Position numbers and translations under genes: made by a program. This document shows, piece by piece, positions 22,945-32,916 of a stretch of 64,000 bases of DNA. The notes under the pieces were generated by a model that saw nothing but the letters and a program-made list of their open reading frames with translations, searched no databases and had not been told where the DNA came from. Each line of letters begins with the position of its first letter. Position 1 is the first letter of the stretch. This DNA comes from Citrobacter sp. 18056 (GTDB lineage Bacteria > Pseudomonadota > Gammaproteobacteria > Enterobacterales > Enterobacteriaceae), in contig CACSJR010000010.1 in assembly GCA_902706235.1 (NCBI GenBank), positions 1-64,000 of the forward strand. The letters are read 5' to 3'.

Positions 22945-24291
22945 ATGAGCCAGAAATTAAAAATCGTTACTATCGGCGGCGGTAGCAGCTATACCCCGGA
23001 ATTACTGGAAGGATTTATCAAGCGCTACGCTGAATTACCGGTGACCGAGCTGTGGCTGGTGGACGTAGAAGAGGGGCAGGAAAAACTCGATATCATTCAC
23101 GCGCTGTGCGAACGCATGGTACAGAAAGCGGGCGTGCCGATGACGGTGCACAAAACCCTGAACCGTCGTGAAGCGCTGAAAGACGCGAACTTTGTCACCA
23201 CCCAGTTACGCGTTGGCCAGCTGAAAGCGCGTGAAAAAGATGAACGCATTCCCCTGAGCCACGGTTACCTCGGCCAGGAAACCAACGGCGCAGGCGGCCT
23301 GTTCAAAGGTCTGCGCACTATTCCGGTGGTGTTTGATATCATCAAAGACGTGCAGGAAATTTGCCCGGACGCATGGGTGATTAACTTCACTAACCCGGCT
23401 GGCATGGTGACTGAAGCAGTTTATCGTCACACCGACTTCAAACGCTTTATTGGTGTGTGCAATATCCCAATCGGTATGAAAATGTTCATCACCGATGTGT
23501 TGAACCTCACTGATAAAGACGATCTGTCAATTGACCTGTTCGGCCTGAACCACATGGTGTTCATACGCGACGTTATCGTGAACGGCGAATCCCGCTTTGC
23601 CGAACTGCTGGACGGCGTAGCCTCCGGTAAGCTGACCGCCAATACCGTGAAAAACATCTTCGATATGCCGTTCAGCGAAGGCCTGATTCGCTCCCTGAAC
23701 CTGCTGCCGTGCTCTTATCTGCTGTATTACTTCAAGCAGAAAGAGATGCTGGCCATCGAAATGGGCGAATACTACAAAGGCGGCGCTCGTGCACAGGTGG
23801 TGCAGAAGGTCGAGAAACAGCTGTTCGAGCTGTACAAAGATCCGGACCTCAACATCAAGCCGAAAGAGCTTGAGCAGCGCGGTGGGGCGTACTACTCCGA
23901 CGCCGCCTGTGAAGTGATTAACGCTATCTACAATGACAAGCAGGCTGAACATTACGTCAACGTGCCGCACTACGGTCACGTGGAGAACATCCCGGCGGAC
24001 TGGGCGGTCGAAATGACCTGTATTCTGGGCCGCGACGGCGCGAAACCGCACCCGCGTCTGACCCATTTCGATGATAAAGTTCTGGGGCTGATTCACACTA
24101 TTAAAGGCTTCGAAGTGGCGGCCAGCCACGCGGCGCTGAGCGGTGAGTTTAACGATGTGCTGCTGGCGCTGAACCTCAGTCCGCTGATTCATTCCGACAA
24201 AGATGCAGAAGTGCTGGCCCGCGAGCTGATTCTCGCCCATGAAAAGTGGCTGCCGAACTTTGCCGAAACGGTGAAAACCCTCAAGCAGTAA
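22945..24291 (+). CDS. chbF: 6-phospho-beta-glucosidase of chitobiose catabolism (GH4)
   Basis: ChbF (448 residues) is an NAD+ and Mn2+-dependent GH4 hydrolase acting on chitobiose 6-phosphate after ChbG has removed one acetyl group. The Rossmann motif IGGGSSYTPE, the metal ligand region GVCNIPIGM, and FGLNHM are clear. The start at 22945 follows AGGGAGAAAG. Confidence 0.96.
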   Translation: MSQKLKIVTIGGGSSYTPELLEGFIKRYAELPVTELWLVDVEEGQEKLDIIHALCERMVQKAGVPMTVHKTLNRREALKDANFVTTQLRVGQLKAREKDERIPLSHGYLGQETNGAGGLFKGLRTIPVVFDIIKDVQEICPDAWVINFTNPAGMVTEAVYRHTDFKRFIGVCNIPIGMKMFITDVLNLTDKDDLSIDLFGLNHMVFIRDVIVNGESRFAELLDGVASGKLTANTVKNIFDMPFSEGLIRSLNLLPCSYLLYYFKQKEMLAIEMGEYYKGGARAQVVQKVEKQLFELYKDPDLNIKPKELEQRGGAYYSDAACEVINAIYNDKQAEHYVNVPHYGHVENIPADWAVEMTCILGRDGAKPHPRLTHFDDKVLGLIHTIKGFEVAASHAALSGEFNDVLLALNLSPLIHSDKDAEVLARELILAHEKWLPNFAETVKTLKQ

Positions 24292-24303
24292 AAGGAGTTG
24301 CAA

Positions 24304-25062
24304 ATGGAGCGTGTGCTAATCGTCAATGCCGATGACTTTGGCCTGAGTAAAGGGCAAAACTACGGCATTGTCGACGCCTGTAAAAATGGGCTGGTAACGT
24401 CCACTACCGCGCTGGTGAACGGCGCGGCCATTGAACATGCGGCTCAGATGAGCCGCTGTTTACCGGAGTTGGCGGTGGGGATGCATTTTGTTCTCACTCT
24501 TGGAATGCCACTGTCCGCGATGCCAGGCCTGACGCGTGAAGGCAAACTGGGTAAGTGGATCTGGCAGATGGCGGAAGAAGACACGCTGCCGCTGGAAGAG
24601 ATTGCCCGTGAACTGGACTGCCAGTATCACCGCTTTGTTGACCTGTTCGGCTGCGAACCAACGCACCTCGACAGCCATCACCATGTGCACATGATCCCGC
24701 AGATTTTCCCGATTGTGGCAGCGTTTGCTAAAGCGAAAGGCGTGGCGATGCGTATCGACCGTAATCAGCAAAAGTTGCATGGGCTGGATGATTTAGGCGT
24801 GCGCAGCAGCGCCGGGTTTGCGGATGAGTTTTATGGCGATGCCATCACCGAAGAACTGTTCCTGCAAACGCTGGAAACGTCCGCGCGGGCAGGGGAATCA
24901 TCCGTTGAAGTGATGTGCCATCCGGCGTTTGTGGACAACACGATTATGAGCAGCGCCTATTGCTACCCGCGTTTGACGGAACTCGACGTACTGACGTCGC
25001 CGTCACTGAAATATGCCGTTGCCGAGCGCGGCTACCGTCTCGGGACTTACCGCGACGTTTAA
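24304..25062 (+). CDS. chbG: Chitooligosaccharide monodeacetylase
   Basis: ChbG (252 residues) is a YdjC-family deacetylase that removes one acetyl group from chitobiose 6-phosphate, which is needed for both induction through ChbR and hydrolysis by ChbF. VNADDFG (Asp pair) and [11 protein letters not shown] provide the metal site. AAGGAG lies six bases before ATG. It ends the operon. Confidence 0.95.
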   Translation: MERVLIVNADDFGLSKGQNYGIVDACKNGLVTSTTALVNGAAIEHAAQMSRCLPELAVGMHFVLTLGMPLSAMPGLTREGKLGKWIWQMAEEDTLPLEEIARELDCQYHRFVDLFGCEPTHLDSHHHVHMIPQIFPIVAAFAKAKGVAMRIDRNQQKLHGLDDLGVRSSAGFADEFYGDAITEELFLQTLETSARAGESSVEVMCHPAFVDNTIMSSAYCYPRLTELDVLTSPSLKYAVAERGYRLGTYRDV

Positions 25063-25161
25063 CCCGCGATACTTTAAGCGGCAGATGTGCAACTCAGATT
25101 ATTTAGGGTTGGTTGAAATGTTGGTGCCCGGATTCTCCCAGGGCACCGTGTTAGGGGTTAG

Positions 25162-25192
25162 GCCGGGGCGCAGTCGCACCCGGCATTTTTTT
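25162..25192 (+). terminator. Probable chb operon terminator (REP-like stem)
   Basis: GCCGGG and CCCGGC flank a G+C-rich loop and are followed by ATTTTTTT. It lies 100 bases after chbG and 19 bases before the convergent katE stop. The stem resembles a single REP unit. Confidence 0.75.
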
Positions 25193-25210
25193 ACCCTAAA
25201 AACCAGTCGC

Positions 25211-27469
25211 TTACGCAGGAATAGACGGGATTTTACTTGCCCGCGACCATACGCGATGCGCGGCGAGCTGGGTCAGGAAGGATTTCATTAGCTTATCGGT
25301 GACACTGTCACCTTCAATTAAACCTTCCTCACCTTTTTCGCTCACCTGTAACAGCGTTTTGAACTGACGCGCATCCCCGGACAGCAGAATCGGCTTCAGG
25401 TGTTTATACGCTTCGAGCAGGTAATACCGGGCATCACCCTGTTTTTCCAGGCTGGCAATATCCCCGCCAGGCACAATCACCGCATCGACCGTCAACGAAG
25501 GCGAGCCTGCAAAAGTCGCCGCCACTGGTAATGCCGAACCATCATCGGCGATGACTTCGCCCATCCGTGAGTAAAGGAGCTTAGCGTGTACGCCCTGTGC
25601 CTTAAGTGCCTTTAGCAGCGCCAGCACCTCTTTTGCCACCGGTTTATCGCTCAACAGAACGGCCACCACGCGGCCTTTCACACCGCCGCCCGGAATAGCA
25701 TACAGACTTAACGTCGGGTCTTTGCTAATCCCGTTAATGGCGGCAGGTGGGGCGATGTTTCGTTGCTCTTGAGTCAGCGTAATCCCTAAGTTATCGGCCA
25801 CGGAGTTCGCCAACTGATGATCGATATGCGCCAGCTGATCGACCACCCGCTCGCGGATATACGCCCGGGCAACTTTGCTCAGCTCGAAGCTAAAGGCACT
25901 GACGATATGCTGCTGTTCCACCGCCGTCTGACTGTTCCAGAACAGACGCGGATGCGCGTAATATTCGCCAAACGAAGGACTGCGCTCACGAATTTTATCG
26001 CCATCAACCCGGGCATGATGCGACTCAAATCCACCGCGATGCGGGCCAGGCGGGGTTTCTCGCGGCCAGTTATCGTTGATGGAGTTGGGCTCGTAGTTCG
26101 CCGGATTGGTGTCGATATCCATCCGGTGCATGCCGTCACGCTGGAAATTGTGATACGGGCAGGCAGGGCGGTTAATTGGAGTTTCATGGAAATTTGGCCC
26201 GCCGAGGCGGCTGATTTGTGTATCAGTGTAGGAAAACAGTCGCCCCTGCAATAGTGGGTCATTACTGAAATCAATGCCTGGCACGATATGGCCAGGGTGG
26301 AACGCGACCTGTTCATTCTCGGCAAAGAAGTTATCAGGGTTACGGTTCAGCACCATTTTCCCTACCAGCTGTACCGGGACCAGTGCCTCGGGAATGAGTT
26401 TGGTCGGGTCGAGCAGGTCAAAGTCGAATTTGAATTCGTCTTCTTCGGGGATCAGCTGCAGGCCCAGTTCGTACTCTGGATAATCCCCGGCTTCAATCGC
26501 TTCCCACAGTTCACGCCGGTGGAAATCAGGGTCACGGCCCGTCAGTTTTTGCGACTCATCCCAAACCATCGACGCTTTGCCTGCCACGGGTTTCCAGTGG
26601 AAACGCACAAACGTGGATTTCCCTTCAGCGTTGACCAGCCGGAAGGTGTGAATGCCGAAGCCTTCCATGGTGCGATAGCTACGCGGCAGACCGCGGTCTG
26701 ACATCGCCCACATCACGTTGTGCAGCGTTTCAGGTTGCAGGGAAACATAATCCCAAAAAGTGTCGTGGGCGCTACCGCCCTGCGGAATGGCCCAGTGCGG
26801 TTCGGGTTTTACCGCGTGAACGAAATCCGGGAACTTCATCGCGTCCTGGATAAAAAACACCGGCGTATTGTTACCAACCAGGTCGAAATTCCCTTCGTCG
26901 GTATAGAATTTTGTCGCAAATCCACGAATATCACGCACCGTATCGGCTGAGCCTGCGCCGCCCTGAACCGTGGAGAAACGCACGAAGACAGGGGTGATTT
27001 TATCAGCGTCGCCCAGAAAGCTGGCTTTGGTAAGATCACTCAGGTCTTTGTAGGCCTGAAAATAGCCGTGCGCCGCCGAACCTCTGGCGTGCACGATGCG
27101 TTCAGGAATGCGTTCATGATCAAAATGGGTGATTTTTTCACGCAGGATGAAATCTTCCAGCAGCGTCGGACCACGCGCCCCGGCGCGCAGGGAGTTTTGA
27201 TCATCAGCAATTCGCAGTCCCTGGTTGGTGGTCAGCGGCACATCGTCGCCGCCTTTGCGAAAAGTCTCCAAAGCATGAAGTTTTTCATTGCCGATATCGG
27301 GTGCCTTCAGGCTGCCCGGCGCAGTAGGCTCTTCGCCTGGCGCCGTCGGATGCGGGCTGGAACGATGCGAATTGTCGTCAGGGGCAAGGGAGTCCAGACC
27401 GGGCTGGGATTCAGTGGCATCGTGTACCGGGGATTGATGCGGGGGGGTTTTATTATCTTTTGTCGACAT
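25211..27469 (-). CDS. katE: Catalase HPII
   Basis: KatE (752 residues) is the large-subunit monofunctional catalase of stationary phase. The distal His127 in [12 protein letters not shown] and the proximal heme tyrosine in [12 protein letters not shown] are present. A C-terminal DJ-1/flavodoxin-like domain (about 600-752) marks the HPII class. The N-terminal 80 residues are hydrophilic and proline-rich as usual. In E. coli it depends on RpoS; a CTATAGT -10 element lies upstream. Confidence 0.97.
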   Translation of the reverse strand: MSTKDNKTPPHQSPVHDATESQPGLDSLAPDDNSHRSSPHPTAPGEEPTAPGSLKAPDIGNEKLHALETFRKGGDDVPLTTNQGLRIADDQNSLRAGARGPTLLEDFILREKITHFDHERIPERIVHARGSAAHGYFQAYKDLSDLTKASFLGDADKITPVFVRFSTVQGGAGSADTVRDIRGFATKFYTDEGNFDLVGNNTPVFFIQDAMKFPDFVHAVKPEPHWAIPQGGSAHDTFWDYVSLQPETLHNVMWAMSDRGLPRSYRTMEGFGIHTFRLVNAEGKSTFVRFHWKPVAGKASMVWDESQKLTGRDPDFHRRELWEAIEAGDYPEYELGLQLIPEEDEFKFDFDLLDPTKLIPEALVPVQLVGKMVLNRNPDNFFAENEQVAFHPGHIVPGIDFSNDPLLQGRLFSYTDTQISRLGGPNFHETPINRPACPYHNFQRDGMHRMDIDTNPANYEPNSINDNWPRETPPGPHRGGFESHHARVDGDKIRERSPSFGEYYAHPRLFWNSQTAVEQQHIVSAFSFELSKVARAYIRERVVDQLAHIDHQLANSVADNLGITLTQEQRNIAPPAAINGISKDPTLSLYAIPGGGVKGRVVAVLLSDKPVAKEVLALLKALKAQGVHAKLLYSRMGEVIADDGSALPVAATFAGSPSLTVDAVIVPGGDIASLEKQGDARYYLLEAYKHLKPILLSGDARQFKTLLQVSEKGEEGLIEGDSVTDKLMKSFLTQLAAHRVWSRASKIPSIPA

Positions 27470-27540
27470 TGCACTCGTCTCCTGTTTTCGTTATTAGAAA
27501 AGGGTCGTTGTTGCGTCAAACATTGCGTCAAAACCTATTA

Positions 27541-27547
27541 ACTATAG
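27541..27547 (-). promoter_or_regulatory. Candidate RpoS-type -10 element of katE
   Basis: The reverse strand reads TTCTATAGT, close to the extended CTATACT preferred by sigma-S, 72 bases before the katE start. Confidence 0.45.
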
Positions 27548-27703
27548 AACACAGGGTGCTGCTCTCCGGCCATCACAGGCGTAATTCCGATTCATCTCAC
27601 TGGGGCAGGCGCGATTTCGCACACAGGGCGCGACGGTGGCGACCACAATCGGCTATGATAGATTTTTACTGACTTTGAATTTCGTTCTGGTGCTTTTCCG
27701 CTT

Positions 27704-27946
27704 ATGAAACCGCTGCGTCAACACAACAATCGCCCCGTGATCAGCTATGTGCCTCGTGTCGAACCGGCACCGCCTGATCACGCCTCGAAAGTCGATGGCT
27801 ATCGGGATGTCTGGAAGCTGCGGGGGAAGTATGTCGCGTTCGTGCTGATGGGGAATCGATTCCAGCGTTCACAGGCTTTTACCGGACCGGAGTCCGCCCA
27901 GCGCTGGGCGACGCAAATGCGTCAGGAAGGCGAAATCGAAGAGTAG
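27704..27946 (+). CDS. cedA: Cell division activator CedA
   Basis: CedA (80 residues) is a small DNA-binding protein, named for suppressing the division block of over-initiating dnaA(cos) cells and later found to bind RNA polymerase. PVISYVPRVEPAPPDHA and FRDVWKLRGKYVAFVLMG-type core are nearly identical to E. coli. It is divergent from katE and ends in a bidirectional terminator shared with tcyP. Confidence 0.94.
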   Translation: MKPLRQHNNRPVISYVPRVEPAPPDHASKVDGYRDVWKLRGKYVAFVLMGNRFQRSQAFTGPESAQRWATQMRQEGEIEE

Positions 27947-27956
27947 TTTGAACGAT

Positions 27957-27986
27957 AAAAAAAAGCGCCGAATCGGCGCTTTTTTT
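27957..27986. terminator. Bidirectional terminator between cedA and tcyP
   Basis: AAAAAAAAGCGCCG-AAT-CGGCGCTTTTTTT works in both directions for the convergent genes. Confidence 0.92.
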
Positions 27987-28003
27987 ATGGGAAGCGGCAC
28001 AGA

Positions 28004-29395
28004 TTAACGGTGTGCCAACTCCACCTCGTTTTCACTTTCCATTACCGCTTTATCGGTCTGGCGCAGCCACTGGCTGGTCAGCGTCCCGGCAGTCATGGAA
28101 CCGTTCACATTCAGCGCCGTACGGCCCATGTCGATCAGCGGCTCGATAGAAATCAGCAGTGCGACCAGGGTAACCGGCAGGCCCATCGCAGGCAGAACAA
28201 TCAAAGCTGCAAAGGTTGCACCACCACCGACGCCAGCCACACCGGCAGAGCTGACGGTGACGATACCGACCAGCGTCGCAATCCACAGTGGATCCAGCGG
28301 GTTAATACCCACTGTTGGCGCAACCATCACTGCCAGCATGGCCGGGTACAGACCCGCACAACCGTTCTGACCAATCGTGGCGCCGAAAGAGGCTGAGAAG
28401 CTGGCGATAGATTCCGGCACGCCCAGACGGCGAGTCTGCGCTTCGATATTCAGTGGAATAGACGCGGCGCTGGAACGGCTGGTGAAGGCGAAGGTCAGCA
28501 CTGGCCATACTTTGCGGAAGTACTTCAGCGGATTCACGCCGTTAGCACCCAGCAGCAGACCGTGCACCACAAACATAATCGCCAGACCGAGGTAAGACGC
28601 CACCACAAAACCGCCGAGCTTGATGATGTCCTGCAGGTTAGAACTGGCCACCACTTTGGTCATCAGCGCCAGCACGCCGTACGGCGTCAGCTGCATCACC
28701 AGACGCACCAGTTTCATCACCCAGCTTTGCAGTGTGTCGATGGCAGTCAGTACGCGTTTGCCTTTTGGCTCGTCGTCTTTCAGCAATTTCAGCGCGGCCA
28801 CACCCAGGAAGGCGGCGAAAATCACGATGCTGATAATAGACGTTGGGTTGGCCCCGGTCAGGTCGGCAAACGGGTTTTTCGGCACGAAGGAGAGCAGCAG
28901 CTGCGGTACACTCAGGTCAGCCACTTTGCCCACGTAGGTGCTTTGAATCGCGTTCAGACGCGCAGTTTCAGCGGTACCCTGAATCAGACCTTCAGCGCTC
29001 AGGCCAAACAGGTTGGTCACCAGCACACCGACCAGCGCAGAAATCAGCGTGGTAAACAGCAGGGTGCCGATGGTCAGAAAGCTGATTTTACCCAGCTGAG
29101 ACGCATTGTGCAGACGCGCCACGGCGCTAAGAATGGAGGCGAAGACCAGCGGCATGACGATCATTTGCAGCAGCTGGACATAACCATTGCCCACGACGTT
29201 GAACCACTGGATGGACTCTTTCAGCACTGCGCTGTCTGCGCCGTAAATCAGCTGCAGAGCCAGGCCGAAGACCACGCCGACCGCGAGGCCGACCAACACT
29301 TTCTTGGCCAGACTCCAGTTTTTATTTCGTGTTTGCCCCAGAGCAAACAGCAATCCCACGAACACTATAACGTTCGCAATTAATGGAAAATTCAT
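28004..29395 (-). CDS. tcyP: L-cystine/cysteine:cation symporter TcyP
   Basis: TcyP (YdjN; 463 residues) is an inner-membrane symporter of the dicarboxylate/amino acid:cation family and a high-capacity cystine importer. [14 protein letters not shown], the reentrant-loop motif [12 protein letters not shown] and the later NVNGSMTAG are recognised. The start [11 protein letters not shown] is supported by AGGAG; upstream in-frame codons are unsupported. In E. coli it belongs to the CysB regulon. Confidence 0.93.
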   Translation of the reverse strand: MNFPLIANVIVFVGLLFALGQTRNKNWSLAKKVLVGLAVGVVFGLALQLIYGADSAVLKESIQWFNVVGNGYVQLLQMIVMPLVFASILSAVARLHNASQLGKISFLTIGTLLFTTLISALVGVLVTNLFGLSAEGLIQGTAETARLNAIQSTYVGKVADLSVPQLLLSFVPKNPFADLTGANPTSIISIVIFAAFLGVAALKLLKDDEPKGKRVLTAIDTLQSWVMKLVRLVMQLTPYGVLALMTKVVASSNLQDIIKLGGFVVASYLGLAIMFVVHGLLLGANGVNPLKYFRKVWPVLTFAFTSRSSAASIPLNIEAQTRRLGVPESIASFSASFGATIGQNGCAGLYPAMLAVMVAPTVGINPLDPLWIATLVGIVTVSSAGVAGVGGGATFAALIVLPAMGLPVTLVALLISIEPLIDMGRTALNVNGSMTAGTLTSQWLRQTDKAVMESENEVELAHR

Positions 29396-29525
29396 CCCCG
29401 TTCTCCTGATCTCATTATTGTGTCTAAAAATAGACACGCTCTAATGGCGCAAGATTATCAGAAGTGTGATTTGACGCTTATATTCAAATGGAATGGATTA
29501 TTCCAAAAACTCTCTTGCAGGCGAT

Positions 29526-30116
29526 TTAATGGCCATTCTGGTGATTAATAAACTTGTCGAAGCGAAATTGCAGTTCGCTAATGAGGCCGGATGACCAGCG
29601 GACGGCGCTGTTATCCGGCATAGATTGCGGCATCCACACGGCGTACACGAACAACACCATACACAGCACGCGTTCGAGCTGATTCCCTTTACGCGGTGCG
29701 AGAATAGGCAGGCGGAAACGCCAACGGCACGGCCACAGTAACGGCACGCCCGCAGGTGTCAGCATGTCGGCAAGAATATGACTCAGATAGCCGAGCACCA
29801 TGCCCTGCAATACATCGGCAGGAATAAACCAGGTTTCGGGCACTTTTAGATAGAACAGGGTCAGGCTGCCGAATACCGCCAGCAGGCTATGGGTAAAGCC
29901 GCGGTGGCCGAATATTCGCGCCACGGGTTTGGCTATCCAGCTCAGGCGCTGCCCAAGGAAGGACTTCGGGTGATCGATGTCCGGCAGCAGGCAGGTCAAT
30001 ACCGCAGCGGGAACAATATGCCACCAGTCACCCTGCGCCAGAACCGGAGTCAGTTCGGCATTTTTGGCAAACACCGCGCAGGCTATTGAAAAGAGCAGGT
30101 GGCCTTCCGCCGTCAT
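29526..30116 (-). CDS. ydjM: SOS-induced inner-membrane protein YdjM
   Basis: YdjM (196 residues) is a DUF457 membrane-bound, probably metal-dependent hydrolase of unknown substrate. Histidine- and aspartate-rich motifs DIDHPKS, HRGFTHS and YLSHILADMLTPAG are the putative metal site, between hydrophobic segments. The start MTAEGHLLFS at 30116 is preferred because the ATG five codons upstream lies in the LexA box. It is LexA-controlled in E. coli. Confidence 0.9.
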   Translation of the reverse strand: MTAEGHLLFSIACAVFAKNAELTPVLAQGDWWHIVPAAVLTCLLPDIDHPKSFLGQRLSWIAKPVARIFGHRGFTHSLLAVFGSLTLFYLKVPETWFIPADVLQGMVLGYLSHILADMLTPAGVPLLWPCRWRFRLPILAPRKGNQLERVLCMVLFVYAVWMPQSMPDNSAVRWSSGLISELQFRFDKFINHQNGH

Positions 30117-30130
30117 GATAAAACCCGTCA

Positions 30131-30150
30131 AACTGTCAATTCATACAGTA
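30131..30150 (-). promoter_or_regulatory. LexA box of ydjM
   Basis: AACTGTCAATTCATACAGTA has an exact CTGT-N8-ACAG core, 15 bases upstream of ydjM. A further half-site lies at about 30161-30168, as E. coli ydjM also has two adjoining boxes. Confidence 0.88.
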
Positions 30151-30210
30151 TAGGGTTTTTATACAGTGGGCGGAAGAGGTGACGGTGTAACTGTTTGCAA
30201 AATCCCGCGT

Positions 30211-30972
30211 TTAGCGGGCCAGCCAGCCACCGTCTACCGCAAGTGTGTAACCGTTGACGTAATCAGATGCCGCCGAGGCCAGAAATACCACCGGTCCCTG
30301 CAGGTCTTCCGGGTTTCCCCAGCGACCGGCCGGGATGCGCTCGACAATCGCTTTGTTGCGGTCCTCATCTTCGCGCAGAGCCTGAGTGTTGTTGGTCGCC
30401 ATATAGCCCGGAGCAATGGCATTAACGTTGATACCATGCTGCGCCCATTCATTTGCCAGCAGGCGAGTGATGCCCAACACGCCACTTTTTGAGGCGGTGT
30501 AAGATGGTACGCGGATCCCGCCCTGGAAGGATAACATCGACGCGATATTAATGATTTTTCCGCCGTCACCCTGACGGATGAACTGGCGGGCAGCGGCCTG
30601 AGCGAGGAAAAACACCGATTTCAGGTTCAGATTCATCACGTCGTCCCAGTCCTTTTCGCTGAAATTCAGCGCATCTTCCCGGCGAATGGTTCCGGCATTG
30701 TTAACCAGAATATCGATACGCCCCATTTCGGAAACCGCACGGGTGACTATCTCTGCAACTTTATCCTGCTGGCTGAGATCGGCCTGAACGAAGCTGAATC
30801 GGCGGCCTAGCGCCTGAACGCGCTCTGCCGTTTGTTGTGGGTTTTTGCGACTCACGCCGACGATGTCGCACCCGGCTTCAGCAAGTCCTAGTGCCATACC
30901 CTGGCCTAAACCGGTATCGCAGCCGGTGATGATCGCCACTTTTCCGGAAAGATTGAACGCATTGAGAATCAT
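30211..30972 (-). CDS. kduD: 2-dehydro-3-deoxy-D-gluconate 5-dehydrogenase KduD
   Basis: This 253-residue short-chain dehydrogenase matches E. coli KduD over its length: TGCDTGLGQGMALGLA, NNAGTIRREDAL, SMLSFQGGIRVPSYTASKSG with the Ser-Tyr-Lys triad, PGYMATNNTQALR and YTLAVDGGWLAR. KduD interconverts 5-keto-4-deoxyuronate derivatives in pectin and hexuronate breakdown. No kduI partner is adjacent, so it may be a second copy with a different sugar role. AGGAG precedes ATG at 30972. Confidence 0.85.
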   Translation of the reverse strand: MILNAFNLSGKVAIITGCDTGLGQGMALGLAEAGCDIVGVSRKNPQQTAERVQALGRRFSFVQADLSQQDKVAEIVTRAVSEMGRIDILVNNAGTIRREDALNFSEKDWDDVMNLNLKSVFFLAQAAARQFIRQGDGGKIINIASMLSFQGGIRVPSYTASKSGVLGITRLLANEWAQHGINVNAIAPGYMATNNTQALREDEDRNKAIVERIPAGRWGNPEDLQGPVVFLASAASDYVNGYTLAVDGGWLAR

Positions 30973-31138
30973 AAGCACTCCTCTGGCCTGTTTTTATCGC
31001 TATGATGCAGGTAATGCGAGAAGCATAGAGGCGAGGGCGTGAAAACTCAAACTAAAATAAAACGATGTTTTAATTATTTTGACGATGGTGGCGTTTTTAT
31101 GACAATTGCCCGGCAACGATGCTGCCGGGCAGAAGAGC

Positions 31139-31807
31139 CTAACCGAACAGGTGCTCGGTAGTCAGCTGCTCCAGCGAGGAGAGCTTCACGTTTGCGAGCA
31201 CATAGCGTGGGTCTGCCTGGTTTTCATGTTCAGGTACCACGATTGAACGCATACGTGCGGCTTTACTGGCGATCATTCCGTTAACGGAGTCTTCCAGTGC
31301 CACGCAGGTTAGCGGATCGACACCGAGTTTCGCGGCGCAGTCCAGATACACCTGCGGATGTGGTTTGCTGTATTGCAGCTTTTCGGCGGAGGCGAGGGCG
31401 TCGAACTGCTCACGCAGGTCGAACATTGCCAGCACCTTTTCCAGCATGTGCAGCGGGGAAGCAGACGCCAGACCAATCTTCAGACCCTGAGATTTGCACA
31501 GTGCAATAGCTTCGCGCGCGCCAGCCAGCAGCGGACGTTGTTCTTCAACCAGGGAAATCGCACGGCTGATGATGCGTGCGGTGACTTCTTCACGGCTCGG
31601 CCCGTTCCACGGCTGTTGCGCGAACCAGAGTTCTACAACCATATCGATTCGCAGACCGAGCGTGTCAGGCAATTCGTTGCGGCGTGAAATATCGACACCC
31701 AAACCGGCAATAACATCCAGTTCGGCACGATCCCACAGCGGTTCGGAATCAATCAGTAAACCATCCATATCAAAGATAGCGGCAAGAATTTGACGCTGGG
31801 CTGTCAT
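31139..31807 (-). CDS. hxpB: Hexitol phosphatase B (2-deoxyglucose-6-phosphatase)
   Basis: HxpB (YniC; 222 residues) is a HAD-superfamily phosphatase of sugar and hexitol phosphates. Motif I is FDMDGLLIDSE, motif II LASAS, motif III the KPHP lysine and motif IV ALEDSVNG. The start MTAQRQ follows AGGAG. It diverges from yniB. A hairpin at 31107-31131 follows its stop and may terminate it. Confidence 0.94.
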   Translation of the reverse strand: MTAQRQILAAIFDMDGLLIDSEPLWDRAELDVIAGLGVDISRRNELPDTLGLRIDMVVELWFAQQPWNGPSREEVTARIISRAISLVEEQRPLLAGAREAIALCKSQGLKIGLASASPLHMLEKVLAMFDLREQFDALASAEKLQYSKPHPQVYLDCAAKLGVDPLTCVALEDSVNGMIASKAARMRSIVVPEHENQADPRYVLANVKLSSLEQLTTEHLFG

Positions 31808-31946
31808 AAGGCAACTCCTGTAGAGGTAAAAAGGCCTGAGATTCGACCTAATCGTACACCATATCGCTTTTAAAGCGCAGGCGAAAAGCCACAACTAAAG
31901 GTAGACTTACAGCGAAACAAAAAGCGCGTCTGAACAAGGGGAACCC

Positions 31947-32483
31947 ATGACGTATCAACAAGCTGGACGCATCGCCGTACTGAAACGTATTTTGGGCTGG
32001 GTCATTTTTATCCCGGCCGTGATTTCCACGTTAATATCGGTGTTCAAATTCATGTTTGAGCACAGTGAGAAGCAGCCAGGCATCGACGCCGTTCTGCTCG
32101 ATTTTGCTCACGTAATGATTGAGATGATCCGTTTTAATACGCCGTTCCTGAATTTTTTCTGGTACAACTCGCCGCAGCCGGATTTTCACCACAGCCTGAA
32201 TATTGGGTTCTGGATTATCTTCGCGCTGGTGTTTGTCGGCCTGGCTCTGCAGTCGTCGGGCGCGCGCATGAGCCGTCAGGCGAAGTTTGTGCGTGAAGGC
32301 GTGCAGGATCAACTGATCCTCGAGAAAGCGAAAGGGCCGGAAGGCTTAAGCAGAGAGAAACTTGAGGCAAAAATTGTGGTTCCTCACCACACCCTCTTTT
32401 TACAGATTTTCGAACTGTACGTTCTGCCGGTGATTGTGATTGTGGCGGGATACTTCTTCTTTAAACTGTTAGGTTTCCTGTAA
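31947..32483 (+). CDS. yniB: Inner-membrane protein YniB
   Basis: The 178-residue protein matches YniB of E. coli, of unknown function. Hydrophobic segments lie at about 14-35, 85-103 and 150-176, joined by hydrophilic parts, so three or four spans are likely. The usual E. coli neighbours yniA and pfkB are not next; yciA follows instead. Confidence 0.88.
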   Translation: MTYQQAGRIAVLKRILGWVIFIPAVISTLISVFKFMFEHSEKQPGIDAVLLDFAHVMIEMIRFNTPFLNFFWYNSPQPDFHHSLNIGFWIIFALVFVGLALQSSGARMSRQAKFVREGVQDQLILEKAKGPEGLSREKLEAKIVVPHHTLFLQIFELYVLPVIVIVAGYFFFKLLGFL

Positions 32484-32487
32484 TAAA

Positions 32488-32513
32488 AAAACCGGTCATC
32501 AAGACCGGTTTAT
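32488..32513. terminator. Bidirectional terminator between yniB and yciA
   Basis: AAACCGGTC-ATCAA-GACCGGTTT with A-runs and T-runs on either side serves both convergent genes. Confidence 0.88.
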
Positions 32514-32517
32514 TATT

Positions 32518-32916
32518 TTACGCTTGCGGAAATGGCCGCGGCTTCCCTTCGTTGTCCACCGCTACATAGATAAACAGCGCTTCGGTGGCTTTATAACGCT
32601 GACCGATAGGCTCTGAAGAGACTTTCTTCACCCACACTTCAATGTTTACCGTAATCGACGTTGTGCCGCGTTTGGTGGAGCGTGCGTAGCAGCACACCAC
32701 GTCACCGACCGCGACCGGACGCAGGAACGTCATGCCATCGACACGCACAGTCACTACTCGGCCCTGGGCAATCTCTTTGGCCATAATCGCGCCGCCGAGG
32801 TCCATCTGCGACATAATCCAGCCGCCAAAAATATCGCCATTGGCGTTGGTGTCCGCGGGCATCGCCAGCGTACGCAGAACTAAATCGCCCAGTGGCGCTT
32901 CACTGCTTACGGTCAT
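32518..32916 (-). CDS. yciA: Acyl-CoA thioester hydrolase YciA
   Basis: YciA (132 residues) is a hot-dog fold thioesterase with broad acyl-CoA range. LAMPADTNANGDIFGGWIMSQMD carries the family active-site Asn/Asp region. It follows yciB directly with no gap, forming yciC-yciB-yciA. Confidence 0.95.
   Translation of the reverse strand: MTVSSEAPLGDLVLRTLAMPADTNANGDIFGGWIMSQMDLGGAIMAKEIAQGRVVTVRVDGMTFLRPVAVGDVVCCYARSTKRGTTSITVNIEVWVKKVSSEPIGQRYKATEALFIYVAVDNEGKPRPFPQA

Noticed and set aside
23527-24303. 258-codon open frame opposite chbF
   Set aside because: Mirror of the well-supported chbF frame; no domain recognised.
28562-29383. 273-codon open frame opposite tcyP
   Set aside because: Composition is His/Gln-rich as expected for the complement of a membrane protein gene; no motif or ribosome site.
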